Numbered from the stretch's first letter, positions 29,264-38,563 are shown. The stretch is 64,000 bases of DNA from AP-15 sp963701815 (GCA_963701815.1 CAVPBN010000018.1:1-64000), one strand, 5' to 3'. Numbers and translations: made by a program. Notes: generated from the sequence alone by a model not told the origin.

Positions 29264-30040
29264 GGCCGCTGATGCGATCGATCGCCCGCCTGGCCCTGGC
29301 CGCCTTTCTGGCGGCTTCTTTTTTGCCCGGAGCTCGCCCAGCGCTGGCGCAGACGACCGGCGGTTACAACCAGCCGGCGGCGACGATCACCAACACTCCG
29401 AGCGTTGGGCAAAGCGGGACCTGGACGGTCCAGCCGGGCAACACGCCGAACACTTCGCCATGGCTCACATCGCCGCGCGACAGCGGCGGCGGCGATGCCA
29501 CCGATACCGTCAACCACGCCATCAAAGCGACCCCGCAGCCGGCCGAAAATCACATCGGCGAGGTCGGCGGCAATCTGATCGTCGTCACCAATGCGATGAC
29601 GACGACGAACGCGACGACGACGACCGGGCAATCGATCGGCGGGTTGCAAACCTTGGCCGGCATGGCGCGGGTGTCGGGATCGCTCGGCAATTCCGGGCAC
29701 CTCGGGACTGATCCAGAACGTCGTCGTGACCTTCAAGGATGCGGTCGGCGCCGGCCCGCTCGACGTGTATTTCTTCAATGCGAACCCGTCCGGCTCGACC
29801 TGCACCAACGACAGCGCCTTTGTCCTGGCCGACGCCGACCGGACCAAGGTCATCGGCATCGTCCATGTGTCGGATTTCACCGCCTCGAACACCGCGGCGG
29901 TCGGCCAGGCGCAGCAACTGGCATTGGCTTACGGGCTCTCGTCGGCGACTTCGGCCTTTGCCTGCGTCGTGGCGCGCGCGTCCTTCGCGATCACCGGCAC
30001 TGCCAATGCGGCGTTGCAGGTCGCGACCCTGCGGAACTGA
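29260..30040 (+). CDS. exported phage structural-like protein (frame break near 29695)
   Basis: This protein is about 259 residues after removing one G from GGG at 29695. The signal peptide (MRPLMRSIARLALAAFLAAS..., cleavage after ALAQ) precedes a Thr/Asn-rich region (NAMTTTNATTTTGQSIGG) and a C-terminal beta domain: LIQNVVVTFKDAVG, LDVYFFNANPSG, LADADRTKVIGIVHVSDF, and VARASFAITGTANAALQVA. This domain resembles a jelly-roll-like protein found in many alphaproteobacterial phages, where it normally has no signal peptide. Two cysteines are in the mature chain. It is part of the coupled cassette. Confidence 0.6.
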
Positions 30041-30043
30041 GCA

Positions 30044-30697
30044 ATGCGCCGTCTCGCGTTCCTGCTCGCCGCTGCACTGATCTGGTGCACGCCGGCCTGG
30101 GCGATCACGCCGGCGCAACAACTGATCCTGTCCGGCTGCCGGGGCGTCCCACCGAACTCGGCCAGCCTGCAGCAGCCACCCGTCGTCTCGGCTTGGCTCG
30201 CTGCGAGCGGCGCGAGCCTTACGCCCAATACCGTGCTGTCGCCGTCTTGCTTCAACAACGGCGGCACGGTCAAAGAGGATACCAGCGCCAACATTCACGC
30301 TGTCAGCAATGCTGCGACAGGTACGGTAACACCCGGCCAATACACGACCAGCGCCTATGTGCATTCGGTCAGCGGAAGCCGGGGCGCCGGCCTCACCGTG
30401 TGGTCCTCGGGTTTCGCCAGCGAGGCTTATGTCGCATATACGCCCGCGACTTGCGCCAACACGATTGCGGCAACCACCACGACGAACTTCAGTGCAGGAT
30501 CGTCGACGTGCACGTTGACGACGATCAAGGGCGTGCCCTGGGCGAAGATTACGCTGACGTTTACGACATCGGCCTCGGACACCGGGTTTCAAAGCATTTT
30601 TTATAATTCGATCGCCGGGTCGTTCGCCTACACCGGCGACGGATCATCCGCGCTGGCCTGGTGGCGGCCGTGCATAGCATCCGGGTCGACATGCTGA
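30044..30697 (+). CDS. exported beta-sandwich-like protein
   Basis: This 217-residue protein starts 4 bases after the previous stop. The signal peptide is MRRLAFLLAAALIWCTPAWA. The mature chain starts ITPAQQLILSGCRGV and continues as a probable jelly-roll: HAVSNAATGTVTPGQYTTSAYV, GAGLTVWSSGFASEAYVAY, KITLTFTTSAS and FQSIFYNSIAG. This order resembles carbohydrate-binding modules seen in phage structural proteins. Six cysteines are in the mature part. Function is inferred only from composition and context. Confidence 0.6.
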   Translation: MRRLAFLLAAALIWCTPAWAITPAQQLILSGCRGVPPNSASLQQPPVVSAWLAASGASLTPNTVLSPSCFNNGGTVKEDTSANIHAVSNAATGTVTPGQYTTSAYVHSVSGSRGAGLTVWSSGFASEAYVAYTPATCANTIAATTTTNFSAGSSTCTLTTIKGVPWAKITLTFTTSASDTGFQSIFYNSIAGSFAYTGDGSSALAWWRPCIASGSTC

Positions 30698-30713
30698 ACC
30701 AAAGGCGGCAGCG

Positions 30714-31203
30714 ATGAGCAATCCGATCACCCGCGGGGGAAACAACCAGTTCCCCAACATCGCCTCGCTGGCGAGCCTCGCCAATGGCGCGGTGTTGGCG
30801 ATGGGGCTGATCGCCCCGTCATCGCCCCCGGCCGTCGACATCCTGATCTCGCCCTTCGAGATCAGGACCGGCTCGGGGGCGAAGCGGGACCGGCACCGTG
30901 GCATTGTGGGTGCTTGGCTCGGAAAGCGCCTCGATCTGGCCCGGGCTGATCAGCCCGACCAGCACGTTGGATCAGCATACGTTGTGGAACGCAGCGATCG
31001 TCGGCGACGGCAGCCTAGCCCCGAATTTCACGAAAACCGTTCTGGCGTCGACCTCGTATGTGTTCCGCTGGTTCAACATCGCCAGCCTATTCGGCAACGT
31101 GCCCACCTATGTCACGGTGCTGTTCCAGAATTCGAGCGGCGGCCCGCTCGATGCGACGGCAGGCAATTTTTCGGCCGGCTACACGATCGATTCCTACAGC
31201 TGA
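30714..31203 (+). CDS. phage virion-associated protein (frame break near 30882)
   Basis: This protein is about 162 residues after removing one base in CGAAGCGGG. It starts MSNPITRGGNNQFPNIASLA without a signal peptide and contains no cysteine. The body is beta-rich: VALWVLGSESASIWPG, YVFRWFNIASLFGN, VPTYVTVLFQNSSGG, and AGYTIDSYS at the end. It closes the co-directional cassette. The lack of signal and cysteines contrasts with its exported neighbours and fits a cytoplasmically assembled structural protein. Confidence 0.55.
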
Positions 31204-31231
31204 GCCGATTGGTGCGCGATAGGCAGCCGCG

Positions 31232-32962
31232 ATGACCAGCGTCGTCGCCGACACCGTGATCGTCTCGGAGCAGGGCACCGCCGCCGTCGGGGCGCCGCTC
31301 CGACACGCCAGGATCCCGTTGCGGCGGGTCTGGCTCGGCGCCGGGACCATGCACAGCCGATGGATGCTGGGGGCTGATCAGCCGGTTGTCGGCGTCATCG
31401 GGATCGAGACGCTGGGCGCTGCGACCATCATCGACGATTCCACCCTGCCGATCGAATTCGGCGAGGAGCAGCAGGGGCCGCCGATCCCAGTCGAATGGGG
31501 CGCCGGCCGGCGATGCGAGGCTGCTGCTCCCGCCGAAGGGCTGGCCGGCGCGGTCGGCGATGCCGAAGCGATGCGCGAGATCATCGCCTCTCATCGCCGA
31601 GACATGGCTATCCCGGCGGAGGGATCGCCCGGTGTCGGCGTTTCGCTAGACGCAGCGATACTCGCTGAATCCGCAGCCGCGCAACGAAGCGACCGCTACG
31701 CGCAGATCGAAACCTCGGGGAATGTCGGCGCCGATCCTGGCATTCGCGCCGAGAGCACCACTCGTCCGGTCGCAGATTTGCGCGTGACCGGCGAGAACGG
31801 GCTGGGTCTGTTGTTTGGCGGCAGGCTACCCGGCGAGACCGGGTTACGCGCGCAATTCGAGCCCGGAATCGCACTCGCAGCACTGGCGGCGGCGTTATCC
31901 CACGCCGTGATCGAGATCGAGAATCTTGGCCAGGCTTTAGCGGTGGTGGATCGGCCGGTGACGGTCGAAAACATTGCCGCCCTGTCGTGCGGCAACAGAA
32001 TGGTTGCCGAAATTGTCGCTGCAATGATGGGTCGCGCGTTTTTTACGACCGAGAATATGGCTGCGGCCCGCGGTATCCTGCAAGGATCGACCGAGACGGC
32101 GGGGTCGCCCGGTGCAGGCGCCGCGGCTCGGTTCGAAGCGACGGCCGCAACAAGGTACGACGCGTCCGGCCCGGTCGAGTCTCTGCTTGACCTTGTGGCG
32201 CAGTTTGACGCTGCGAAGGAAGTGCAACTGGCCCAGCGCTTCGACTGGCCCGCCGTTATCGAGACGGAACTGGCGGCGAGCGGAGCCGGGTTGAGGATCG
32301 AGCATCTAGGGTCGGTCGCCGAGGACCTCCTATCGATCGAATGGGCCGCACGGTTCTTGGCCGATCGGCAACTACTGAGCGAGTGGGCGGCCTGCTTCGG
32401 TGACGATGCGCTGGTTTCAATAGCCGAATGGGTCATCGCCGCTCACGGACCACCTGGTCAACCGGTGACCGAGCGGGGGCCAGCAACGATCGAATGGACG
32501 GCGGCTCCCCGTGCGCCCCTGCTCCAACTCGGCGAAGGACGCCTGCTTGCTACGCCTGGCCGAGCGCGGTTGCTCAAAGGACCCTCGGGAATGCGACTGC
32601 CAACTGCGTTCGACCCGATCACCAGCGGTGAAACCGACAATTTCGCGTTCGATTTCACCGACGATATTGGCGCCGCGACGATGGTCTCGACGAGCTGGAC
32701 CTGCGCCTTGGCCCCGTACCAAACGGCAGTCGATTCCGCACCTCGGCTACAGGTCTTGTCGACCTCGCTGCAGACCAGGATCCAGATCCGCGATCCGCTG
32801 ACCGGTGTGCTGACGACCCGAGCCGGAAATTTCTCGGTCGCCTCGATCGGGGCAATGGCCCCGGCGTCGATCGCCGGCACCTACATCCTGACCGCCTTCA
32901 TCACGCTCAGCGACGGTCGCACGCTATCCCTCAGTTCGACGGTACAGTACGCGGCCCCGTAA
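31232..32962 (+). CDS. large repeat-containing phage protein
   Basis: This 576-residue protein of unknown function has no signal peptide. Its middle (about residues 60-460) is built of degenerate short repeats with the core [IV]E[WFNH], for example LPIEFG, IPVEWG, PVTVEN, LRIEHLG, LSIEWAA, LLSEWAA and ATIEWTA, spaced mostly 15-25 residues. The last 120 residues form a beta domain (SGETDNFAFDFTDDIG, ILTAFITLSDGRTLS, STVQYAAP), like Ig-type domains that end phage fibre or decoration proteins. It sits just before the prohead protease. A fibrous or adaptor role is possible. Confidence 0.5.
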   Translation: MTSVVADTVIVSEQGTAAVGAPLRHARIPLRRVWLGAGTMHSRWMLGADQPVVGVIGIETLGAATIIDDSTLPIEFGEEQQGPPIPVEWGAGRRCEAAAPAEGLAGAVGDAEAMREIIASHRRDMAIPAEGSPGVGVSLDAAILAESAAAQRSDRYAQIETSGNVGADPGIRAESTTRPVADLRVTGENGLGLLFGGRLPGETGLRAQFEPGIALAALAAALSHAVIEIENLGQALAVVDRPVTVENIAALSCGNRMVAEIVAAMMGRAFFTTENMAAARGILQGSTETAGSPGAGAAARFEATAATRYDASGPVESLLDLVAQFDAAKEVQLAQRFDWPAVIETELAASGAGLRIEHLGSVAEDLLSIEWAARFLADRQLLSEWAACFGDDALVSIAEWVIAAHGPPGQPVTERGPATIEWTAAPRAPLLQLGEGRLLATPGRARLLKGPSGMRLPTAFDPITSGETDNFAFDFTDDIGAATMVSTSWTCALAPYQTAVDSAPRLQVLSTSLQTRIQIRDPLTGVLTTRAGNFSVASIGAMAPASIAGTYILTAFITLSDGRTLSLSSTVQYAAP

Positions 32963-33091
32963 CCGGATCGACCAAGCTTCAATTGCCCTAAAGCTCGGCC
33001 CACCATCGATCGATCCCGTTCCCCGGCTGCCGATTTCGGTGCCAAGCGCCACCAGTCTCTACCGCGAAAACCACAGGTCAGATCATCGAGC

Positions 33092-33734
33092 ATGAGAATT
33101 CTACTTTCCGATCGCAAAAGTCGACGCGGACAAGCGCGAAGTATGGGGCTACGCCTCGACCGAGGCGCGCGACGATCAGGGCGAGATTGTCAGGCGCGAG
33201 GCGTTGACCGTTGCGCTCGGCGACTACATGAAATTCGCCAACATCCGGGAGATGCATCAGCTGTCCGCGGTCGGCGTCGCCAAAGAAGCCGGCATCGACG
33301 ACAAGGGGCTCTATATCGGCGCCAAGATCGTCGACGACCAAGCCTGGCTCAAAGTCATCGAGGGCGTCTACAAAGGCTATTCGATCGGCGGCCGAGTAAC
33401 GCAGCGCGACCCCGCCGATTACAAGACGATCACCGGTCTGGTGCTCAATGAAATCTCGCTGGTCGATCGCCCGGCAAATCCGGAGGCGGTATTCGATTAT
33501 TGGAAAGCCGCCGGAGGTCCCGCGATGTCCGAGAAACGGTTCAATCCGCCGCTTCAGATCTGGGCCTGCGGCGAGCCGGAGCACCAACACGTAACCAAAG
33601 CAGACTCGCTCAAATGCCTCCGATATCGGGATCTCTCAACCGCCGGCAATGCCGGAGCAGAGTTGATCGGCGCCGCAAGAAAAGCGATGGCGCAGGCTGA
33701 AGAAGTCCTCGGCTTTGCTCCCGGCGACCCCTGA
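33092..33734 (+). CDS. prohead (head maturation) protease, frame break at start
   Basis: This protein is about 213 residues. The catalytic segment reads REVWGYASTEARDDQGEIV, NIREMHQLSAVGVAKE (His), GVYKGYSIGGRV (Ser), and EISLVDRPANPEA, matching XkdF/HK97-like prohead serine proteases that trim the capsid shell. The frame EFYFPIAKVDADKRE is open only after a TGA, and the nearby ATG at 33092 is one base out of register, so an extra base near 33095 is the simplest explanation. The C-terminal extension (ACGEPEHQH... to FAPGDP) is less conserved. It is followed at once by a DUF6582 gene. Confidence 0.8.
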
Positions 33735-33738
33735 TGCC

Positions 33739-35211
33739 ATGCCGGACGGCGAGGTCGAGTACGCCGACCTCGGTGATCAGCAAGATGGTAGGAAGCGCTA
33801 CCCGATCGATACCGAGAGCCACATTCGTGCGGCCTGGGACTTTATCAACCGGCCAAAGAATGCCCGACGATATTCGACTGACCAGCTCAATAGAATCAAA
33901 GACAGGATCATCGGCGCCTGGAAGCAGAAGATCGGCAAGGACGGTTCGCTCCCGGCCGCGGGCGGCGCTGGGACGCAGCATGAGCTCAGCAGCAACGCTC
34001 TGCGCAGGACGCTCTCGGATGCCGGTCATATTGCGCGGATCATCCTCGATTTCGAGTGGCTGAAGGATATGCTTGCCACAGTGGAGGCGATGGAAGGCGA
34101 AAACCCGCTGCGGCCGAAACAGCTCGAGGCGGTTAGTGCCGAGCTTTGCGACTTTCTGCGCAGCTTGGTCTCCGAAGAGGCCGGCGAAGTGCTCGACGAC
34201 GCGGAACTCGGCGAGCAACCGCTCGCCGCAGCGGCATCGGGCATCCTTGCCATGGCGGCAGGTGAAGCCGGGGCCAACCTCATTGCAGATCTCTGCAACG
34301 GCGGGAGCCCGAGAATTCGGCAACTCACCGCCGAAACTCTCGCCAAAGCCAATCATGCGCAGAGCGACCAGGCCCTCCTCGACCTTGCCCGGCAGACCGT
34401 GGATAAATGTCTCGAAGTCCAAGAGCTATCGGTGGAACAAAGAACCTGGGTGGAATCGGCACGAAACACGCTGAAAACCGCAGATGACGAGGCGATCGGG
34501 AACGCAACGGCCGCAATAGGCGAGAATTCGGAGGCCGGGTCGGCAAGACCCGATCCCGGGCATCGGCGCCGGGCCGGCGTCCGTGCTTCGCAACCGGTCA
34601 TCGACACGATCGTCACGGCACTCGCCAAGCGCAACACGGCACATCGCGCGCTTCTCGACATTGCGCATGACTGCATTGAAACGCTGACGGCCGGGGCGTG
34701 CTGTTCCCCGGTCACGACCGGCGCGCGACACTCCACCGCGACAATGGCGCATCTCGTTGAAGCGCACGGGTACCTGGTTTCGGCGGGGGCCGGATGCGAC
34801 GCGGCATCCGAGGATCGGGACGATTTCAAAAAAATCGGCCGAAATACCCGGTGCGAACCCGGAAAGGCTGCCGGCGCGGACGATATCGCAAAAGCACTTG
34901 CCGACGAACGCGCCGAGAAGGCAGCGCTGATGACGACGTTAGCCGACATCCTGCCGCGCCTCGATCAGTTGAGAAAACGCGTCGAGGAAATTGCCGAGAT
35001 GCCGCTGCCGCCGGCGACGATCGCCAAGGGCACGATCACCATATCCAAGCTGCAGGACAATGGCGGCGTCGATGCTGCAATCAGTTCCGATGAATTCGCG
35101 GCCGCCTTTGCCCGGATGAGCCGCGAAGAGCAAACCCTCACCCTGATCAAGGCTAGCCACGCTCGTCCGATCCACCCGATCGGTCTCGGCACCGCGCCGA
35201 GCGGCGAGTGA
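33739..35211 (+). CDS. phage DUF6582-type protein, possible scaffold
   Basis: This 490-residue protein has an N-terminal 65 residues (YADLGDQQDGRKRYPIDTES, RAAWDFINRPKNARRYS, RIKDRIIGAWKQKIG) that match the DUF6582 domain seen near capsid genes. The long middle and C-terminal parts are helical and charged, with a coiled-coil-like DILPRLDQLRKRVEEIAE near the end. Position between protease and capsid fits a scaffolding or protease-associated role (inference). A rho-independent terminator-like hairpin follows it. ATG at 33739 is preferred over 33715 because the domain begins there. Confidence 0.6.
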   Translation: MPDGEVEYADLGDQQDGRKRYPIDTESHIRAAWDFINRPKNARRYSTDQLNRIKDRIIGAWKQKIGKDGSLPAAGGAGTQHELSSNALRRTLSDAGHIARIILDFEWLKDMLATVEAMEGENPLRPKQLEAVSAELCDFLRSLVSEEAGEVLDDAELGEQPLAAAASGILAMAAGEAGANLIADLCNGGSPRIRQLTAETLAKANHAQSDQALLDLARQTVDKCLEVQELSVEQRTWVESARNTLKTADDEAIGNATAAIGENSEAGSARPDPGHRRRAGVRASQPVIDTIVTALAKRNTAHRALLDIAHDCIETLTAGACCSPVTTGARHSTATMAHLVEAHGYLVSAGAGCDAASEDRDDFKKIGRNTRCEPGKAAGADDIAKALADERAEKAALMTTLADILPRLDQLRKRVEEIAEMPLPPATIAKGTITISKLQDNGGVDAAISSDEFAAAFARMSREEQTLTLIKASHARPIHPIGLGTAPSGE

Positions 35212-35305
35212 GCGCGTTCCAGCTTTCCGCAGCCCCGCAAAAAATCCATTCGCATAACTAAGACTAAGTCCTGCCTCACCCGGCCCCCTGGCAAGGCCGT
35301 AACCC

Positions 35306-35329
35306 AACCCGCCCTCCGGCGGGTTTTTG
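35306..35329 (+). terminator. rho-independent terminator before the capsid gene
   Basis: The GC-rich hairpin AACCCGCC-CTCC-GGCGGGTT is followed by a short T run (35306-35329), 95 bases after the DUF6582 gene and 24 bases before the capsid start. It may attenuate read-through and set capsid expression apart. Confidence 0.7.
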
Positions 35330-35352
35330 TCCCCCTATCGGGAGGATTTTCA

Positions 35353-36849
35353 ATGAATCCGATGACCCAGGAATCGCTGGAGCTGCTGAAACGCGCTCTT
35401 GCCGAGCCGGACGGTGTGCTCGGCAAGTCGATTTCGAGCGCGACCGGCCTCGTCGCCTACGATCTGCAGGCGCCGGCGAAGAACCTCTATCCGTTCGTCA
35501 CGCCGATCCGCAACGCGATCCCGCGCGTCGGCGGCGGCACCGGCACGGCGACCAACTGGCGCCAGGTCAATGCGATCATCGGCTCCGGGTTCGATGCGAT
35601 GGGCTGGGTCCCGGAAGGCCAGCGCTCGGGTCAGATGTCCTACTCGACCTCGAGCAAGTCGGCCACCTTCGTGACGATCGGCGAGGAAGACGCAGCGACC
35701 TTCGAGGCGATCTCCGCCGGCCGGCAATTCGAGGACATCCAGGCGCGGATGACCTTTCGCCTGCTGCAAAAGATGATGCTGAAGGAGGAGATGGCGATCC
35801 TCGCCGGCAACGCCTCGCTGAGCCTCGGCACACCGGCAGTTCCGACTCTGTCGGCCTCGGGCCTCGGCGCCACGCTGCCGGCCGGAACCTATTTCGTCAA
35901 GGTCGTCGCCCTGACCCTCGAGGGCTACCAGAATTCCAGCGTCGCCGCCGGCGTCGCAACGACCAAGATCGTCACCGGCGTCGACAACAAGACCTTCACG
36001 CTTTCGGGCGGATCGTCGAACATCAGCGCCGAAGCCAGCCAGGCGGTAACTCTGGGGCAGACTTTGTTCTGCAGCGTCACGCCGATCCAGGGGGCGGTCG
36101 CCTATGCTTGGTACATTTCGACCGGCAGCGGCACAGAAACCCTGCAAGGCATCTCGACATTGAACAGTCTTGCAGTCGCGGCCCCGCTCGGCACCGGCAA
36201 CCAATCCCAGACCGCGATCACCGCCGACAACTCGGCCAATCCGAGCTATGCCTATGACGGGCTCTTAACGACCGCGCTCAAACCGGGGTCGAACGCCTAT
36301 GTCAACATCATGCCGACCGGCACCGCCGGCACCGGCACCGCGCTGAGCAGCTCCGGCCGCGGCTCGGTGGTCGAGATCGATACGATGTTCCAGACCATGT
36401 GGAACAATTTCGAGCTTTCGCCAACGGTCCTTTACGTCAACGCGCAAGAGCTGAAGAACATCACCACCAAGGTGTTGTCGTCCGCTTCCGGCCCTTTGCT
36501 GCGATACGAATCCCCGGCTGACGGCGGCGGCGAATATCAGGTGACCGCGTCCGGCGCGATCCAGTTCTACTTCAACCCGTTCGCGCTCAATGGCGGCCTG
36601 CGCATCCCGATCAGGATTCACCCGCGGGTGCCGCCGGGCACGATCATCGGCTGGGCCGAAAACCTGCCGATCCAATACCAGTCGAACGAGGTCCCCAACG
36701 TCGCCGAGGTCAAGACCCGGCAGGATTATTACCAGATCGACTGGCCGATCGTGACGCGCCAGCGCCAGGTCGGCGTCTATGCCGAGGAGGTGCTGGCGGT
36801 CTACGCACCCTTTGCGATGGGCGTGATCACCAACATCGCCAACGGCTAG
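35353..36849 (+). CDS. phage major capsid protein
   Basis: This 498-residue HK97-fold-type capsid protein has an N-terminal arm (SLELLKRALAEPDGVLG), then NAIPRVGGGTGTATNWRQVN, EGQRSGQMSYSTSSKSATF, and a C-terminal core with GPLLRYESPADGGG, VPPGTIIGWAENLPIQY and VYAEEVLAVYAPFAMGVI. Residues about 165-300 form a Gly/Ser/Thr-rich insertion with an Ig-like strand pattern (AGTYFVKVVALTLEGYQNSS), absent from minimal capsids and likely displayed on the outside. The gene is intact with GGGAGG before ATG. It follows a terminator. Confidence 0.88.
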   Translation: MNPMTQESLELLKRALAEPDGVLGKSISSATGLVAYDLQAPAKNLYPFVTPIRNAIPRVGGGTGTATNWRQVNAIIGSGFDAMGWVPEGQRSGQMSYSTSSKSATFVTIGEEDAATFEAISAGRQFEDIQARMTFRLLQKMMLKEEMAILAGNASLSLGTPAVPTLSASGLGATLPAGTYFVKVVALTLEGYQNSSVAAGVATTKIVTGVDNKTFTLSGGSSNISAEASQAVTLGQTLFCSVTPIQGAVAYAWYISTGSGTETLQGISTLNSLAVAAPLGTGNQSQTAITADNSANPSYAYDGLLTTALKPGSNAYVNIMPTGTAGTGTALSSSGRGSVVEIDTMFQTMWNNFELSPTVLYVNAQELKNITTKVLSSASGPLLRYESPADGGGEYQVTASGAIQFYFNPFALNGGLRIPIRIHPRVPPGTIIGWAENLPIQYQSNEVPNVAEVKTRQDYYQIDWPIVTRQRQVGVYAEEVLAVYAPFAMGVITNIANG

Positions 36850-37089
36850 CGGTCGCTGGCCGCTGCCCGCCCCCGGTTTCAATAGGGGCTGATCTGGTCG
36901 CCGGCGGCGGTCGCGCTTTGTGCCCAAACCTGACCGGCACGAAGCCGATCGCTGCACGGCGGCCCCAAGACTGTCTGCGGACGATGACGCAAGCCGCGGC
37001 GCCGACGGGGTTTGCCGCAATCGCCCGGCTTCGCGATCCGGGGCCGCGTCTCATCCGCTTCTTTGTCTTTCGGCTTGAGGGATTAGCTC

Positions 37090-37722
37090 GTGGCATACGG
37101 CGACCTGACGACGCTTGCCGACGTAAAGGCGTGGCTGCAAAGTGGGCAGAGCGCCTTTCCGCCTACCGACGACGCGCTGCTGACTCGCCTGATCGGGGCG
37201 ACGAGCCAATACATCCAGACCTGGCTCAATCGCCGGATCGCTCAGACCGACTATATCGAAGTACGCGACGGTAATGGCGGAAATAGGCTGGAATTTGCCA
37301 GTACGCCGGTCTCGGCAGTGCTGTCCCTGGCCATCGACGACATGGCGATCAGCCCGTGCTCGTCGAGCTGGAGCGCGGGCTATCTATTCACCCCGACGCA
37401 GCTCCTGGTCCGCGGTTATAGTTTTACCCGCCGGGCGCAGAACGTCGTCGTCATCTATACGGCCGGCTATGAAAGCCCGCCGCTGGAGCTCGCACAGGCC
37501 TGCATCGAGCTTGTCGCCTCGCGCTATCGCGAACGCACCCGGATCGGCGAAGTGACGAAATCATTGGGCGCCGGCGACACCGTTACTTATTCGCAGAGAG
37601 ACATGAGCGCCGGGGTCACGACGGTGTTGCAACAATATCGCGTCGTAGCGCCGGTCAGCGGCTCTGCGCCGATGCTCGCGCCGACTGCGACCGATCCGGC
37701 GCTGCTGATGGCTGCGCTGTGA
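37090..37722 (+). CDS. head-tail connector (gp6-like) protein
   Basis: This 210-residue protein matches the phage gp6/DNA-packaging connector family that forms a ring below the portal. It has DLTTLADVKAWLQSG, DDALLTRLIGATSQYIQTWL, a VIYTAGYESPPLELAQACIE strand-helix, and ELVASRYRERTRIG. GTG at 37090 is the start. The stop overlaps the next start (GTGA), placing it in a coupled head-tail joining set. In RcGTA this corresponds to the orf6-type adaptor. Confidence 0.78.
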   Translation: MAYGDLTTLADVKAWLQSGQSAFPPTDDALLTRLIGATSQYIQTWLNRRIAQTDYIEVRDGNGGNRLEFASTPVSAVLSLAIDDMAISPCSSSWSAGYLFTPTQLLVRGYSFTRRAQNVVVIYTAGYESPPLELAQACIELVASRYRERTRIGEVTKSLGAGDTVTYSQRDMSAGVTTVLQQYRVVAPVSGSAPMLAPTATDPALLMAAL

Positions 37723-38132
37723 TCGCGGCAGATCTGGTCGGGGACAAACCGGCGTTGACGCGACTAAAGACAATGCCGAACGGGGCCGGCTCAGAGTTGA
37801 GACGGGCGGTCGGCATCCTCGGCGCCGATCTGCGGCAACGCATCCAGAAAAGCCGGCACAGCAACCGCCTGCTCAACAGCGCCGGAAGATCATCAAGTTT
37901 GAACGTCGATCTCCTGGCCAGCCGAAGAGGAATACTTGGTATCCGGGAAAGCCTGCAGCAGTGCAGAAGCGGCTTCGGACGCCCGAGCGGCCAGGGAACG
38001 GCCGTCCGCAGCGAGCAGTCCCGTCGGGTCGACCCTGCCGAGCGCGCGTATCGGCACCCGCCAGCCGAGGACATGTCGGCAGCGATCGGCGCCGCGACAG
38101 CAGCGGCCCTTCGTAGGGCGCTATCGCAATGA
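37719..38132 (+). CDS. HK97 gp10-like minor head-tail protein
   Basis: This 137-residue protein starts at a GTG overlapping the previous stop. The opening AADLVGDKPALTRLKTMP and the late SRRVDPAERAYRHPPAEDM resemble the HK97 gp10/neck protein family that joins head and tail. The usual middle hydrophobic strands are poorly recognisable and Arg/Ser-rich, so two compensating indels inside the gene are possible. The stop overlaps the next ATG (ATGA). Confidence 0.55.
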   Translation: MIAADLVGDKPALTRLKTMPNGAGSELRRAVGILGADLRQRIQKSRHSNRLLNSAGRSSSLNVDLLASRRGILGIRESLQQCRSGFGRPSGQGTAVRSEQSRRVDPAERAYRHPPAEDMSAAIGAATAAALRRALSQ

Positions 38133-38563
38133 TCATCCGCGAGTCGATCTACGCAGCGTTGTGGGAACTCGGTTCCAGGGCTGCCGGTTTCGCCAGCGCG
38201 AACCGGCGATTGCGGCACTGGACCGATGTGACCCCGGCCGAGCAGCCGGCGCTGTTCATGGCCGAGAAGGGTGGCCATGCGGTTGATAAAGGGCTGGGCG
38301 CGCCGATCATTTGGACGCTTTACGCCGATTTCTACATCTATGCTCACTCCAGTGATCCATATCTGGCGCCTGCCGCGATCTTGAACCCGCTGATCGACGC
38401 GCTGGATATGGCGCTGGCGCCATTACCGACAAACGGCATCCAGAACCTCGGGTTGCCGGCGATGGTAAGTCACGCCTACATCGCCGGTAAAATAGAGACC
38501 GACGAAGGCGTGCTCGGGGACCAGGCTGTGGCCATCGTACCGGTCGAAATCCTCTGCGTCTGA
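38129..38563 (+). CDS. tail terminator/completion-like protein
   Basis: This 144-residue protein begins MIIRESIYAALWELGSRAAG and has KGLGAPIIWTLYADFYIYAH, LNPLIDALDMALAPLP, and a C-terminal VAIVPVEILC. This matches DUF3168-type tail completion proteins that cap the tail at the head junction, in the same slot as RcGTA orf8. It is ATGA-coupled to the gp10-like gene. Confidence 0.65.
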   Translation: MIIRESIYAALWELGSRAAGFASANRRLRHWTDVTPAEQPALFMAEKGGHAVDKGLGAPIIWTLYADFYIYAHSSDPYLAPAAILNPLIDALDMALAPLPTNGIQNLGLPAMVSHAYIAGKIETDEGVLGDQAVAIVPVEILCV

